From positions 1-64,000 of the forward strand of contig SFHI01000022.1 of assembly GCA_004555705.1 (NCBI GenBank): a stretch of DNA of 64,000 bases, written 5' to 3'. Below the pieces are notes generated by a model. It had not been told where the DNA came from. It worked only from the letters and a program-made list of their open reading frames with translations, and did no database searches. The stretch comes from Clostridiales bacterium (GTDB lineage: Bacteria > Bacillota > Clostridia > Oscillospirales > Oscillospiraceae). The translations under genes were made by a program, and so were the position numbers. Below, piece after piece: positions 44,426-52,916 of this stretch. Within the stretch, counting starts at the first letter, position 1; every line of letters starts with the position of its first letter.

Positions 44426-44997
44426 TCGTCAGAAATAAAAACTGGGTATTCCTCTCCGCCGGAGCGCTGGTGCTGAGTCTGCTGTCCCTGTTCCTGCCCG
44501 TGGTGACCTACACCACGGGCATCGGCAGGGGCGTGACCCATTCTTACAACATTGTTCAGCTTTTGGACGGAGAATCCTTCGTCGAAAATGTTCTGGGCGA
44601 GTACCATGGCAGCTTCCTGTTCGGCCTCAGCGCCGGCGCCGCCAACGCCATCCTGGTGCTGCTGTGCGTAATCGGCGCTGCCGCGATTCCCTTGTCCGCC
44701 GTGGGTCTGCGCAGCATGGCCAAGCAGTACGAAAGCGCCTGGCCCTTCCGCCTGACTCTGACCGGGATTCTCTGCACCGCGATCCCGGCAGTGGCCCTTC
44801 TCATTGCCGTCATGATGTCCGGCGCCCAGTTTCCGGGGGACCTTCGCCCGGGCGCATACTTATTCGTCACACCGGCCGCCATGGCCGTATCCTGCGCCAC
44901 AGTGGTCAAGCGGCACCGGCTTACCCAGGAAGAGCTTCGGATTCGGAAGGCCGCCGCGGCCTATATCCGCCCTGCCGGGGACCTTCCCCTGCAGTAA
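44422..44997 (+). CDS. Four-span membrane protein of unknown function
   Basis: 191 residues with spans at about 9-27, 55-80, 97-118 and 128-150, and a basic cytoplasmic tail (VVKRHRLTQEELRIRKAAAAY). The outside loop after span 1 reads TTGIGRGVTHSYNIVQLLDGESF. Starts inside the stop of the preceding gene and is followed 13 bases later by vWA protein 2. No family recognised. Confidence 0.75.
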   Translation: MIVRNKNWVFLSAGALVLSLLSLFLPVVTYTTGIGRGVTHSYNIVQLLDGESFVENVLGEYHGSFLFGLSAGAANAILVLLCVIGAAAIPLSAVGLRSMAKQYESAWPFRLTLTGILCTAIPAVALLIAVMMSGAQFPGDLRPGAYLFVTPAAMAVSCATVVKRHRLTQEELRIRKAAAAYIRPAGDLPLQ

Positions 44998-45010
44998 GGA
45001 GGCGTGAAGC

Positions 45011-45724
45011 ATGAGCAATTACAGTCTCAGGTACAATGTGGACATCGTGTTCTGCATCGACTGCACCGAGAGCATGGACAACGTGCTGAACATCATCAAG
45101 GAGCGCGCCCTCAGCTTTTATGAGGACCTGTTGGACCGGATGCGCCAGAAGCAGAAAGCCGTGGATGCCCTCCGGGTCCGCGTGGTTGCGTTCCGGGATT
45201 ACGTGGCCTATGACCAGGAACGGAAAAAGGGGAACCCCGGCAACGAGCCCATGCTGGTTACGGACTTCTTCCGCCTGCCGGAGGAAGCGGAAAAGCTGGA
45301 GCTGGCCGTCCGGAGCCTCCAGCCCAGAGGCGGGGGAGATGATCCCGAGGACGGCCTGGAAGCGGTGGCCTACGCCATCCGCTCCGATTGGGACAGAAGC
45401 CCCGGCGTGAAGCACCGCCACGTCATTGTCGTTTGGACGGATGCCCAGGCCCATGAGCTGGGCTTCGGAAAGGCCTCCTCCCGGTATCCCAAGGGCATGG
45501 CCCGCAGCATTGGGGAGCTGACAGCCTGGTGGGGAACTCCCTCCGCCCCGGGCTATTGCCTCCAGGGGGCGAAACGGCTTGTCCTGTTCACCCCCAAGGA
45601 AGAAGGATGGGACTTTCTTACCGAGCAGTGGGATCAGACGGTTCAATTTCCCTCCAAGGCCGGAAACGGCTTAAGTGAGCTGGACTACGAGGAAATCCTG
45701 AACTGCCTGTCCGCCTCGCTCTGA
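45011..45724 (+). CDS. vWA-domain protein 2 (TerY-like)
   Basis: 237 residues, paralogue of the 41564 product with the same ends, order of motifs and length. MIDAS reads VFCIDCTESMDN (Asp17, Thr19, Ser21), then GGGDDPEDGLEAVAYAI and VIVVWTDAQAHELGFGKAS. The MIDAS pattern is DxTxS in both. Divergence elsewhere suggests they bind different partners. It sits directly upstream of the PP2C gene (12 bases), mirroring vWA 1 next to the kinase. RBS AAGGAGG overlaps the previous stop. Confidence 0.87.
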   Translation: MSNYSLRYNVDIVFCIDCTESMDNVLNIIKERALSFYEDLLDRMRQKQKAVDALRVRVVAFRDYVAYDQERKKGNPGNEPMLVTDFFRLPEEAEKLELAVRSLQPRGGGDDPEDGLEAVAYAIRSDWDRSPGVKHRHVIVVWTDAQAHELGFGKASSRYPKGMARSIGELTAWWGTPSAPGYCLQGAKRLVLFTPKEEGWDFLTEQWDQTVQFPSKAGNGLSELDYEEILNCLSASL

Positions 45725-45736
45725 CAGGGAGGAGCT

Positions 45737-46714
45737 ATGAGAAACAGAAAACCAAATTCCCCGGAAGGGGATTACCTCGACAAACTGGATTTCCTCTTCT
45801 GCGTGTACCGGGAGAAGCTGCCCGGAAACGGCGAGGATGCCTTCGTATACTCCGCCAATGTCCGTTCCGTCCTGGTGGGCGTCTTTGACGGCTGCGGCGG
45901 CGCGGGGGCCAAGCGCTATCCCAGACTTCAGAACAAAACCGGCGCCTATACCGCCTCCCGAATCACGGCGGGCGCGGTGATGGAGTGGTTTTCGCTCCTT
46001 CCCGAAGGACTCCCCGAGGCTCCGGAGGAGGCCGTTGGGGCCTTGATCCGGCAGCACCTGGAGCGCTGCCACCGGCAGGTGGGGGAGGAATCCCGGCTGG
46101 TAAGCCCCCTGGTCAGAACCTTCCCGACCACAGCCGCCTTCGCGGTCTGCACCGGGGAGGCGGGACGAAACCGCGTGGACTTCTTCTGGGCCGGGGATTC
46201 CCGGGTGTATCTGCTGGACGAGGACGGCCTGGCACAGCTTTCCACGGATGATCTGTCCGTTCCCGACGCCATGGAGAATCTGTACAACGACGGCGTCCTG
46301 ACCAATGTCATCAGCCTTTCCAAGGCGTATACCATCCACCACGGCGCGGCGATTCTGGACAAGCCCGGAATCGTCTTTGCCGCGACAGACGGCTGCTTCG
46401 GATATGTGTCCACCCCCATGGAGTTTGAAGGGATGCTGCTTTCCGCCCTGGCGGATTCCGGCAGCGTCCGGGAATGGGAGGAGCGGCTGACGGAAATCAT
46501 CGGCACCGTCGCGGGAGATGACTATACCCTGAGCGCCGCTGTGCTGGGCTTCGGGGGCTTCGAAAAAATGCGCGCCGCTCTCTCCCAACGGCAGCGCTTT
46601 CTGGAGCGGGAGTATCTGGCAGACATCGGCAGCCTGAGCCGGGAGGAAAAAACCGCCCTCTGGAGCCGCTACCGGGACAGCTACAGCCGTTTTCAGGCCC
46701 CCCTGCCGGATTAA
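45737..46714 (+). CDS. PP2C-family protein phosphatase
   Basis: 325-residue soluble phosphatase. PP2C metal motifs in order: GEDAF, GVFDGCGGAGA (Asp51-Gly52), FFWAGDSRVYLL, FAATDGCFGY and AGDDYTLSAAV. The Asp residues for the two-metal centre are all present. It should remove phosphate from Ser/Thr placed by the kinase at 42276, completing a vWA/kinase/phosphatase set. The C-terminal 40 residues are an added charged helix (QRQRFLEREYLADIG). RBS GGGAGG. The stop codon touches repeat copy 19. Confidence 0.92.
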   Translation: MRNRKPNSPEGDYLDKLDFLFCVYREKLPGNGEDAFVYSANVRSVLVGVFDGCGGAGAKRYPRLQNKTGAYTASRITAGAVMEWFSLLPEGLPEAPEEAVGALIRQHLERCHRQVGEESRLVSPLVRTFPTTAAFAVCTGEAGRNRVDFFWAGDSRVYLLDEDGLAQLSTDDLSVPDAMENLYNDGVLTNVISLSKAYTIHHGAAILDKPGIVFAATDGCFGYVSTPMEFEGMLLSALADSGSVREWEERLTEIIGTVAGDDYTLSAAVLGFGGFEKMRAALSQRQRFLEREYLADIGSLSREEKTALWSRYRDSYSRFQAPLPD

Positions 46715-46837
46715 AATTGTCGTTTGGCGATTCATGATCGCAGGGGCGGATATGATCCGCCCGCAGCCTTTCGTCTGCAAAAGCATAACGATTTTTTCGG
46801 AAATACATTTCGGGCGGCTAATAGCTGCCCCTGCGGT
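46713..46837. repeat. Truncated type B hairpin element (copy 19)
   Basis: Left end AAAATTGTCGTTTG and both GGCGG hairpins (GGATATGATCC; GGCTAATAGCTGCC) are present, but no right-hand AAACACCAATTT. It separates PP2C from the RCC1 gene. Confidence 0.75.
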
Positions 46838-46943
46838 AGTGCCCATCCGTATTTTCCCCGTATGACATGATCTGACGGGTATCATTTCAAAAAGAAAGGA
46901 GCGCTGGCAGTATTCCCCCGGAATCCCTGCCAGAATATCAGCC

Positions 46944-48371
46944 ATGAAAAAGTGTATCTACTGCGGCGCTGAAAACCCGGACTCCAATACCCATTGCGTC
47001 TCCTGCCAGAGGCCCATAACAACCACCCGGCTCACCGGCAGTATGGGAAACAACCCCTATCCGCCTCAGAACATCCCGGAGCCCCCGCAGCAGAGCCCGC
47101 AGCGGAATCCCGCTCCTTCCCCCGATGATGACAACTTCCTGTACTGCCCCCACTGCGGCACCCTGAATGAGCGGAGCGCCGCCTACTGCTCCAAATGCGG
47201 AACCCGGCTTGCCGTCAGAAGCAAACGGCGCTGGCTCTACGCCCTTCTGGCGGTATGCTTGCTGCTTGTGATCGCCGCGGGAGTGCTGCTTGCCCTGAAA
47301 TTCAGTGGGGCCGAGGAGCCTTCCTCGCCCGAAATCTTAGAGGCCTCCGCAGCCGTCCCGGAAGCCGAACCCTCCGCCACGGAGCCGGACGCAACCGAGC
47401 CGGACACGACGGAACCTGACGCAACGGAACCGAACGCAACGGAACCGGACGCAACCGAGCCGGACGCAACGGAGCCGGACACAGCAGAGACCCCCGCGGT
47501 CGAGCCTCCCATAACGGTCATTGCCGCAACGGAGCCGGACGCCACGGAGCCGATGCTGACAGCCCCCAAGAAGGAGCCGGACCCCGCCGTCATGCCCTAC
47601 AGCACCATCAGCGCCGGCGCGTATCACAGCGTGTTCCTCCGCCCCGACGGCACGGTAGGCTCCGCCGGGGAATCGAGCAACCATCGCCGGGATGTTTCCG
47701 GCTGGACCGACATTGTATCCGTCAGCGCCTCCACCCACACCGTTGGGCTGAGATCGGACGGAACGGTGCTCGCCACCGGTCTTAACGATTATGGTCAGTG
47801 CAATGTGGACGGCTGGCGCAATGTCATCGGCATCGCCACCGGCCCGGACCACACCGTGGCCCTGTTTGACGACAGAACCGTCGCGGCCGTCGGGAGAACC
47901 GATCAGGGGCGGTGCGATGTGGACGGCTGGACGGACATCATCTGGATCGCGGCCGGTGAGAAAAACACATACGGCCTGAAATCCAACGGCACAGTGGTCG
48001 CCGCAGGCGGAAATGCCAGCGGCCAGAAGGACGTGGACAGCTGGACGAATATTACGCAGATCAGCGCCGGATACTCCCATGTGGTTGGTCTGCGGAAGGA
48101 TGGTACCGTGATTGCCGCCGGAAGCAACGGCTATGGACAGTGCGATGTGGACGACTGGTACGACATCATCGCAATCAGCGCGGGGCACACCTTTACGCTT
48201 GGCCTGCGCTCCGACGGAACCGTTGTATCCACAGGCGACAATACCTATGGCCAGCGCAGCTTCGGCGGTCTGCGCGACATTGCGGAAATCAGCGCGGGCC
48301 AGTCGCACAGCCTTATCCGGTATACCGACGGGAGTCTGTACACCGTCGGAAAAAAGGTGTATGGCCCCTGA
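46944..48371 (+). CDS. Zinc-ribbon membrane protein with outside seven-repeat RCC1 propeller
   Basis: 475 residues. Two N-terminal zinc ribbons (CIYCGAENPDSNTHCVSC, residues 4-21, and CPHCGTLNERSAAYCSKC, about 70-87), one span (about 95-115), a TEPDATEPD-rich stalk (about 140-205), then seven repeats of about 37 residues ending in GW, each with the HTVGLRSDGTVLATG pattern, that should close into one RCC1-type beta-propeller. Predicted topology: ribbons inside, propeller outside. Transmembrane RCC1 proteins with this design are unusual; the propeller could bind a glycan or protein at the surface. Same design as the next gene, so both may be receptors or substrates of the kinase/PP2C pair. Confidence 0.87.
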   Translation: MKKCIYCGAENPDSNTHCVSCQRPITTTRLTGSMGNNPYPPQNIPEPPQQSPQRNPAPSPDDDNFLYCPHCGTLNERSAAYCSKCGTRLAVRSKRRWLYALLAVCLLLVIAAGVLLALKFSGAEEPSSPEILEASAAVPEAEPSATEPDATEPDTTEPDATEPNATEPDATEPDATEPDTAETPAVEPPITVIAATEPDATEPMLTAPKKEPDPAVMPYSTISAGAYHSVFLRPDGTVGSAGESSNHRRDVSGWTDIVSVSASTHTVGLRSDGTVLATGLNDYGQCNVDGWRNVIGIATGPDHTVALFDDRTVAAVGRTDQGRCDVDGWTDIIWIAAGEKNTYGLKSNGTVVAAGGNASGQKDVDSWTNITQISAGYSHVVGLRKDGTVIAAGSNGYGQCDVDDWYDIIAISAGHTFTLGLRSDGTVVSTGDNTYGQRSFGGLRDIAEISAGQSHSLIRYTDGSLYTVGKKVYGP

Positions 48372-48420
48372 AACAGCACATCGGGCAGTGAATCTGTTCA
48401 ACAGCTGAGGTGAAATAGAA

Positions 48421-50343
48421 ATGAAAAAATGCAGCCATTGCGGCGTAGATAACCCTGATTCCAATTCCTTCTGCGGCTTCTGCGGGAAGCCCCTTACCAA
48501 TTCTCCGGCGGGAGAGTCTGCCGGAGGCTCCCGGCTCCGGGGGAATATGGGTAAAAAAACCTATTCCGGAACCGGCACCGGGCAGACGGATTCCTTCGAC
48601 CCCGAAAAAACCCAGCTGGCGGAGCATACCCCCTCCGGGGGCTCCCGGCTTCAGGGGACCATGGGCGGAAAAACCTATTCTGGAACCGGCGCCGCCCAGG
48701 AGAATTCCTTCGACCCCAAGAAAACCCCGCAGACGGAGCACACCCCCTCCGGAGGCTCCCGGCTTCAGGGGACTATGGGCGGGAATCACCACGCAGGAAG
48801 CGGGTCCACCCCCGCCGATTCCCGGAATTGGCAGGGCTCTTCCTCCAATTCCGGCAGCACGGGCAATATCCCCTCCGGCGATTCCCGGCTCCAGGGGAAT
48901 CTGGGCCGGAATCACCACGCAGGAAGCGGGTCCACTCCCGCCGATTCCCGGAATTGGCAGGGCTCTGCCTCCAATTCCGGCAGCACGGGCAATATCCCCT
49001 CCGGCGATTCCCGGCTCCAGGGGAATCTGGGCGGGAATCACCACGCAGGAAGCGGGTCCACCCCCGCCGATTCCCGGAATTGGCAGGGCTCTGCCTCCAA
49101 TTCCGGCCAGCAGCAGACCTATCCCGGCGGGGGCAGCCGGTCCTCCGGGTACGATTCCGGTTCCCCCCGCGACCCCGAAGAATATGTGTTCTGCACAAGC
49201 TGCGGCTCCGCCACCCCGGCCGGCTCCACCTTCTGCGCCAAATGCGGAAGGCCTATGAAAAAGGAGCAGCGGCAGCGCAAGTCTCCCGTCCCGATCCTGG
49301 TTGGCCTTCTGGCCGCGGTGCTGCTGCTTGCTCTGCTCGGCTTCTTCCTTCTGCGGGGAGGCTCCGGAAACCGGGTGGAAGAGACCCTGCCCACGCAGAC
49401 CATCCCGGCGGAGACCAAGCCAAGGGAAACCACGCCCACGCAAACCAAGCCCACGGAAACCGTGCCCGCACAGACCGAGCCCGCGCAAACCGCACCCACG
49501 GAAACCACGCAGACCCAGTCCGAGGTTCCCCTGTGGCAGACGGATCCCTTCAATTCCAAGGTCTGGAGAAGCAATCTGATGACGCCGGACCCGCTGGGCG
49601 TATTCGATATCAACAAAGAGCTTATCGCGTCCGTAGAATTCAGAATTACACAATTTGATTTCACCATGGAGGACGTGACCTGGAATCTGGGGAAGGACTC
49701 CAGCCAGCGGGTCATCGGAAAAGTCGAGTGGTACAACTCCAAGGCCCATGTCATCATCGCCGCCAACGGCGCCATCAACGGAGAGCTTTGCGCGGCGGGG
49801 CTGTTTGAGGGCTGCACCAACCTGGAGGCCGTCTACGGTCTGGAGGCCCTGCGGGTAATGGATGCCACATCCCTGGACCGGATGTTCTACGGATGCCAGA
49901 ATCTGACCTACATCAGCTTCAACGGACCGTCCTGGAATACCTCCAAGATCACCTCCATGTCGGAGATGTTCCGGGAGTGTATGCTGCTGACGGATGACAA
50001 CTTCGCGTTCCTGAAATACTGGGACACCTCCAACGTCACCAGCATGTATGCCATGTTCTCCACCTGCAACAACCTGGAGCGGCTGGACCTGAGCATGTTT
50101 GACACCTCCCGGGTCACCAATATGGGCTATATGTTCAGCGCCTGCCGGCGGCTGAAGCAGGTGGATGTCAGCAGCTTCAACACCTCCCGGGTCACCAATA
50201 TGGAGGGAATGTTCCGCTGGTGCAATGAACTGGAGGAGCCGGACCTGAGCGGATGGGACGTCTCGAAGGTGACCAATTCCTCCGGCTTTATGAACGACGG
50301 CATGACCATCAACGGACAACCCTGGAAGGAATTCTTCAAATGA
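48421..50343 (+). CDS. Zinc-ribbon membrane protein with Gly/Ser repeats and BspA-type surface domain
   Basis: 640 residues. An N-terminal zinc ribbon (CSHCGVDNPDSNSFCGFC) is followed by a long Gly/Ser/Thr-rich region with two sorts of repeats: a GGSRLQGTMGGKTYSGTG type, and about two and a half copies of a 42-residue unit. A second zinc ribbon (CTSCGSATPAGSTFCAKC, about 260-277), one span (about 292-313) and a TKPTET stalk come next. The C-terminal outside domain has BspA/DUF285 repeats (NTSKITSMSEMFREC, DTSNVTSMYAMF, DTSRVTNMGYMFSAC, NTSRVTNMEGMF). Ser/Thr-rich cytoplasmic repeats are plausible kinase targets. Binding partner of the surface domain unknown. Confidence 0.87.
   Translation: MKKCSHCGVDNPDSNSFCGFCGKPLTNSPAGESAGGSRLRGNMGKKTYSGTGTGQTDSFDPEKTQLAEHTPSGGSRLQGTMGGKTYSGTGAAQENSFDPKKTPQTEHTPSGGSRLQGTMGGNHHAGSGSTPADSRNWQGSSSNSGSTGNIPSGDSRLQGNLGRNHHAGSGSTPADSRNWQGSASNSGSTGNIPSGDSRLQGNLGGNHHAGSGSTPADSRNWQGSASNSGQQQTYPGGGSRSSGYDSGSPRDPEEYVFCTSCGSATPAGSTFCAKCGRPMKKEQRQRKSPVPILVGLLAAVLLLALLGFFLLRGGSGNRVEETLPTQTIPAETKPRETTPTQTKPTETVPAQTEPAQTAPTETTQTQSEVPLWQTDPFNSKVWRSNLMTPDPLGVFDINKELIASVEFRITQFDFTMEDVTWNLGKDSSQRVIGKVEWYNSKAHVIIAANGAINGELCAAGLFEGCTNLEAVYGLEALRVMDATSLDRMFYGCQNLTYISFNGPSWNTSKITSMSEMFRECMLLTDDNFAFLKYWDTSNVTSMYAMFSTCNNLERLDLSMFDTSRVTNMGYMFSACRRLKQVDVSSFNTSRVTNMEGMFRWCNELEEPDLSGWDVSKVTNSSGFMNDGMTINGQPWKEFFK
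48781..49110 (+). repeat. 126-base tandem repeats inside the BspA-type gene
   Basis: Units start near 48781, 48907 and 49033 and are nearly identical at DNA level; each codes for 42 residues. The third is incomplete. Such near-identity suggests recent expansion and copy-number variation without frame change. Confidence 0.88.
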
Positions 50344-50349
50344 TCCCCA

Positions 50350-50377
50350 GCCCCGGAAACCCAAGGGTTTCCGGGGC
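50350..50377 (+). terminator. Terminator at the end of the signalling cluster
   Basis: Perfect 13-base stem GCCCCGGAAACCC with an AA loop, then ATTCTTCTGTTCT. Confidence 0.8.
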
Positions 50378-50436
50378 ATTCTTCTGTTCTCCGGCAGCCC
50401 CCCGCCCAGCCGGCCCCCATTCCACATCGGGCCGAC

Positions 50437-50577
50437 AAATTGGTGTTTGTCGCTTCGCCTCAAAGTTTCCTGTCATTGCGAACCAGTCCGCAGACTGGTG
50501 TGGCAATCCCCCGGTTAGAGGGGAAATGTATCGAAAAGCACCCGCAATGACAGCATTTATTAGACAAACACCAATTT
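50437..50577. repeat. Internally deleted type A element (copy 20)
   Basis: Ends AAATTGGTGTTTG and CAAACACCAATTT are intact but the middle and most of the right hairpin are missing: left sequence runs to CGAAAAGCACC and joins directly to CGCAATGACAG. Confidence 0.88.
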
Positions 50578-50624
50578 GCCGCGCTGGCGTCTCGGGACAA
50601 AAATATTTTTAATAAACACCATAT

Positions 50625-50658
50625 AACAGTTGACAACTGTTTCTGTCTGTTATATACT
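50625..50658 (+). promoter_or_regulatory. Promoter and palindromic operator of the GntR/ABC operon
   Basis: TTGACA at 50630-50635, 17-base spacer, TATACT at 50653-50658. The -35 box lies inside the perfect palindrome AACAGTTGACAACTGTT (50625-50641), and TATAACAG upstream mirrors CTGTTATA before the -10. This placement fits autorepression by the GntR protein encoded first. Confidence 0.82.
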
Positions 50659-50683
50659 GTTTACTGCAAGGGAGGGCAACACA

Positions 50684-51055
50684 ATGCAGATCATTTTGAA
50701 CAACGCTTCCATGACCCCCATCTATGAGCAGCTGGTGGAGCAGGTGAAGAACCATATCCTCTCCGGGGAGCTGCCGGAAAATGAGGCGCTGCCCTCTGTG
50801 CGGGCCCTTTCCGCCGCCCTGAAAATCAGCGCCCTCACGGTGAAGAAGGCCTATGACAAGCTGGAGGAGGACGGCTTTGTGGTGACCGTCCACGGCAAGG
50901 GCACCTATGTGGCCCCCACCAACCTTTCCCTGGCCATGGAGGCCCGGCGGCGGGCCGTGGAGGAGGACTTCGCCCGGGCCCTGGACAAGGCCAGAGCCGT
51001 GGGCATGACCCGGTCGGAAATCCGGGAACTGCTGGAACTGCTATTGGAGGAATGA
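50684..51055 (+). CDS. GntR-family regulator, YtrA type
   Basis: 123 residues: winged HTH (PIYEQLVEQVKNHILSGELPENEALPSVRALSAALKISALTVKKAYDKLEEDGFV) and a short C-terminal helical dimerisation part instead of a large ligand domain, which defines the YtrA subfamily. These regulators usually repress the ABC genes beside them and respond to envelope stress. Here it overlaps the ATPase gene by four bases, and a palindrome covers its promoter. RBS GGGAGGG before ATG 50684. Confidence 0.92.
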   Translation: MQIILNNASMTPIYEQLVEQVKNHILSGELPENEALPSVRALSAALKISALTVKKAYDKLEEDGFVVTVHGKGTYVAPTNLSLAMEARRRAVEEDFARALDKARAVGMTRSEIRELLELLLEE

Positions 51056-51903
51056 CCATGATTTCTGTGAAAAACCTGACCAAACACTACGGTGACTTCT
51101 CCCTGAATGTGTCCCTGGAGATTCCCGAGGGCCGGATCACGGGCCTGGTGGGAAAGAACGGCGCGGGAAAGAGCACCGTCATCAAGTCCATCCTGGGGCT
51201 GGTTCGCCCGGACGGGGGAACCGTCACGGTGCTGGGCAAGGACGCCGGGGCCCTGACCCCCGAGGACAAGCAGCACATCGGCGCCGCCCTGTCGGACTCC
51301 GGCTTCAGCAATTATCTGACGGTGCGGGACTGCGCAAAAATTCTGGAGAAACTGTACGACCGGTTTGACCGGAAAGCCTTCCTGGATACCTGCGCCCGGT
51401 ACGGCCTGCCGGAAAACAAGCAGCTCCAGAAATTCTCCACCGGCATGAAGGCAAAGCTGCGGGTGCTGGTGGCCCTGAGCCACGGGGCGAAGCTGCTGAT
51501 TATGGACGAACCCACGGCGGGCATGGATGTGGAGGCCCGGAATGAGATTCTGGACATACTCCGCGCCTACCTGGCGGAGGCGGAGGACCGTTCGGTGCTC
51601 ATCACCTCCCACATCGCCACGGACCTGGAGGGGCTGTGCGACGACATCTACCTGATTCATAACGGGAAAATCCTGCTTCACGAGGACACGGATGTGATCC
51701 TCTCGGACTACGCCGTTCTGAAGGTGACCGAGGCTGCTTTCGCCGGTCTGGACAAAACCTACCTCCTTGCCCGGCGGCAGGAGCCCTACGGAATGCGCTG
51801 CCTGACCAATCAGAAGCAGTTTTACATGGAAAACTACCCCGGGCTGGTCATTGAAAAGTGCGGGATCGACGACCTGATTCTGGGAATGACGGGAGGAAAA
51901 TGA
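51052..51903 (+). CDS. ABC transporter ATPase (YtrB/BcrA-like)
   Basis: 283-residue ATPase. Walker A GKNGAGKS, Q-loop region GAALSDSGFS, signature FSTGMKAKLRV, Walker B LLIMDEPTAGMD and H-loop TSHIATD are all present. It should drive the permease that follows one base after its stop. The substrate may be an antimicrobial peptide or envelope component, judging from relatives linked to YtrA regulators; not shown by the sequence. Confidence 0.92.
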   Translation: MTMISVKNLTKHYGDFSLNVSLEIPEGRITGLVGKNGAGKSTVIKSILGLVRPDGGTVTVLGKDAGALTPEDKQHIGAALSDSGFSNYLTVRDCAKILEKLYDRFDRKAFLDTCARYGLPENKQLQKFSTGMKAKLRVLVALSHGAKLLIMDEPTAGMDVEARNEILDILRAYLAEAEDRSVLITSHIATDLEGLCDDIYLIHNGKILLHEDTDVILSDYAVLKVTEAAFAGLDKTYLLARRQEPYGMRCLTNQKQFYMENYPGLVIEKCGIDDLILGMTGGK

Positions 51904-51904
51904 T

Positions 51905-52534
51905 ATGCTTGGATTGATGCGCAAGGACCTGTGCCTGCTGCTCCAGCGGAGCCGGGCTCTGGTGGTCATGGTGGGCGTTGGTGTCATCATCGGGTTTTCC
52001 ACGGACGGAGGTTTTCTGATCGGGTACCTGACCATGATCTCGGCGATTTTAACCATCGGCACCATCTCCTATGACGAATTTGACAACGGCTACCCCTTCC
52101 TGCTGACCCTGCCGGTGACCCGGGGAAGCTATGTGACGGCAAAATACCTTTTCTGCCTCCTGGGCGTCCTGGCAGGCTGGGCGGCGGCCTCGGTGATCTT
52201 CGCCGGGTGCTGCCTGGTCAGGGGGGAAGGGTTCCGCATGGAGCAGCTGGCGGAGGCCCTGGCCTTCCTCCCGGTGGCAGGCCTGATGACCGCGGTAATG
52301 CTGCCCCTTCAGCTGAAATACGGCGCGGAAAAGAGCCGGCTGGCTCTGGCCGTCCTGGCGGGCGGCGTCGTTGCCCTGGGCTATATGGGCATGAAGCTGT
52401 TCCCCGACCTGCCCGGCTCCCTCTCCGGGATCAGCGGCGCCGCCTTTGGGGCAGCCCTTGTGGGAGCGTGCATTGCCGCCCTGGCCGTTTCCTTCTATTG
52501 CAGTCTTGGAATCATGGAGAAAAAAGAACTCTGA
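51905..52534 (+). CDS. ABC-2 type permease
   Basis: 209 residues with about six membrane spans (for example 16-34, 40-52, 80-102, 115-130, 140-155, 175-198). The TISYDEFDNGYPFLLTLPVTRGSYVTAKY block after span 2 is typical of small ABC-2 permeases in GntR/ATPase operons. Partner of the 51052 ATPase. Confidence 0.87.
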   Translation: MLGLMRKDLCLLLQRSRALVVMVGVGVIIGFSTDGGFLIGYLTMISAILTIGTISYDEFDNGYPFLLTLPVTRGSYVTAKYLFCLLGVLAGWAAASVIFAGCCLVRGEGFRMEQLAEALAFLPVAGLMTAVMLPLQLKYGAEKSRLALAVLAGGVVALGYMGMKLFPDLPGSLSGISGAAFGAALVGACIAALAVSFYCSLGIMEKKEL

Positions 52535-52566
52535 CCCCCATCACCGCCCGGCCCCGCCGGGCGGTG

Positions 52567-52810
52567 AATTGTTGTTCAGCGGCTTCGCCTTCAAGTTTCC
52601 TGTCATTGCGAAACCAGTGCGCACACTGGTTGTGGCAATCCCCCGGTTAGAGGGGAAATGTACCAAATAGCTCCCGGAATAGCAGGAGACACGGCGATTT
52701 TTGGTGGTAATTGTTCCCGGTTCCATTCAACCGGGGGATTGCCACGCCAGTGTGCGCACTGGCTCGCAATGACAGCATATTTTTGCGTGTGCACACGTAA
52801 ACAACAATTT
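52567..52810. repeat. Type A hairpin element (copy 21)
   Basis: Ends AATTGTTGTTC and AAACAACAATTT. Hairpins ACCAGTG/CACTGGT and GCCAGTG/CACTGGC. Confidence 0.87.
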
Positions 52811-52916
52811 ATCCGTCTCCCCAATGGGCATACGGGAAAAATTAACACATTCTTATAGAAAGAGGCCCTTTCCCTTTTCCGCAGAAACCTGTACAATAGG
52901 GTACAGAAAAGGGGGT

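Noticed and set aside
41564..45724. A complete tellurite-resistance (ter) operon
   Set aside because: Only the vWA/kinase/phosphatase trio is present; no TerC, TerD or TerB-like protein is seen.
46980..50343. RCC1 and BspA genes as phage or integrated element genes
   Set aside because: No integrase, att-like repeats or phage structural genes; composition matches the rest of the window.
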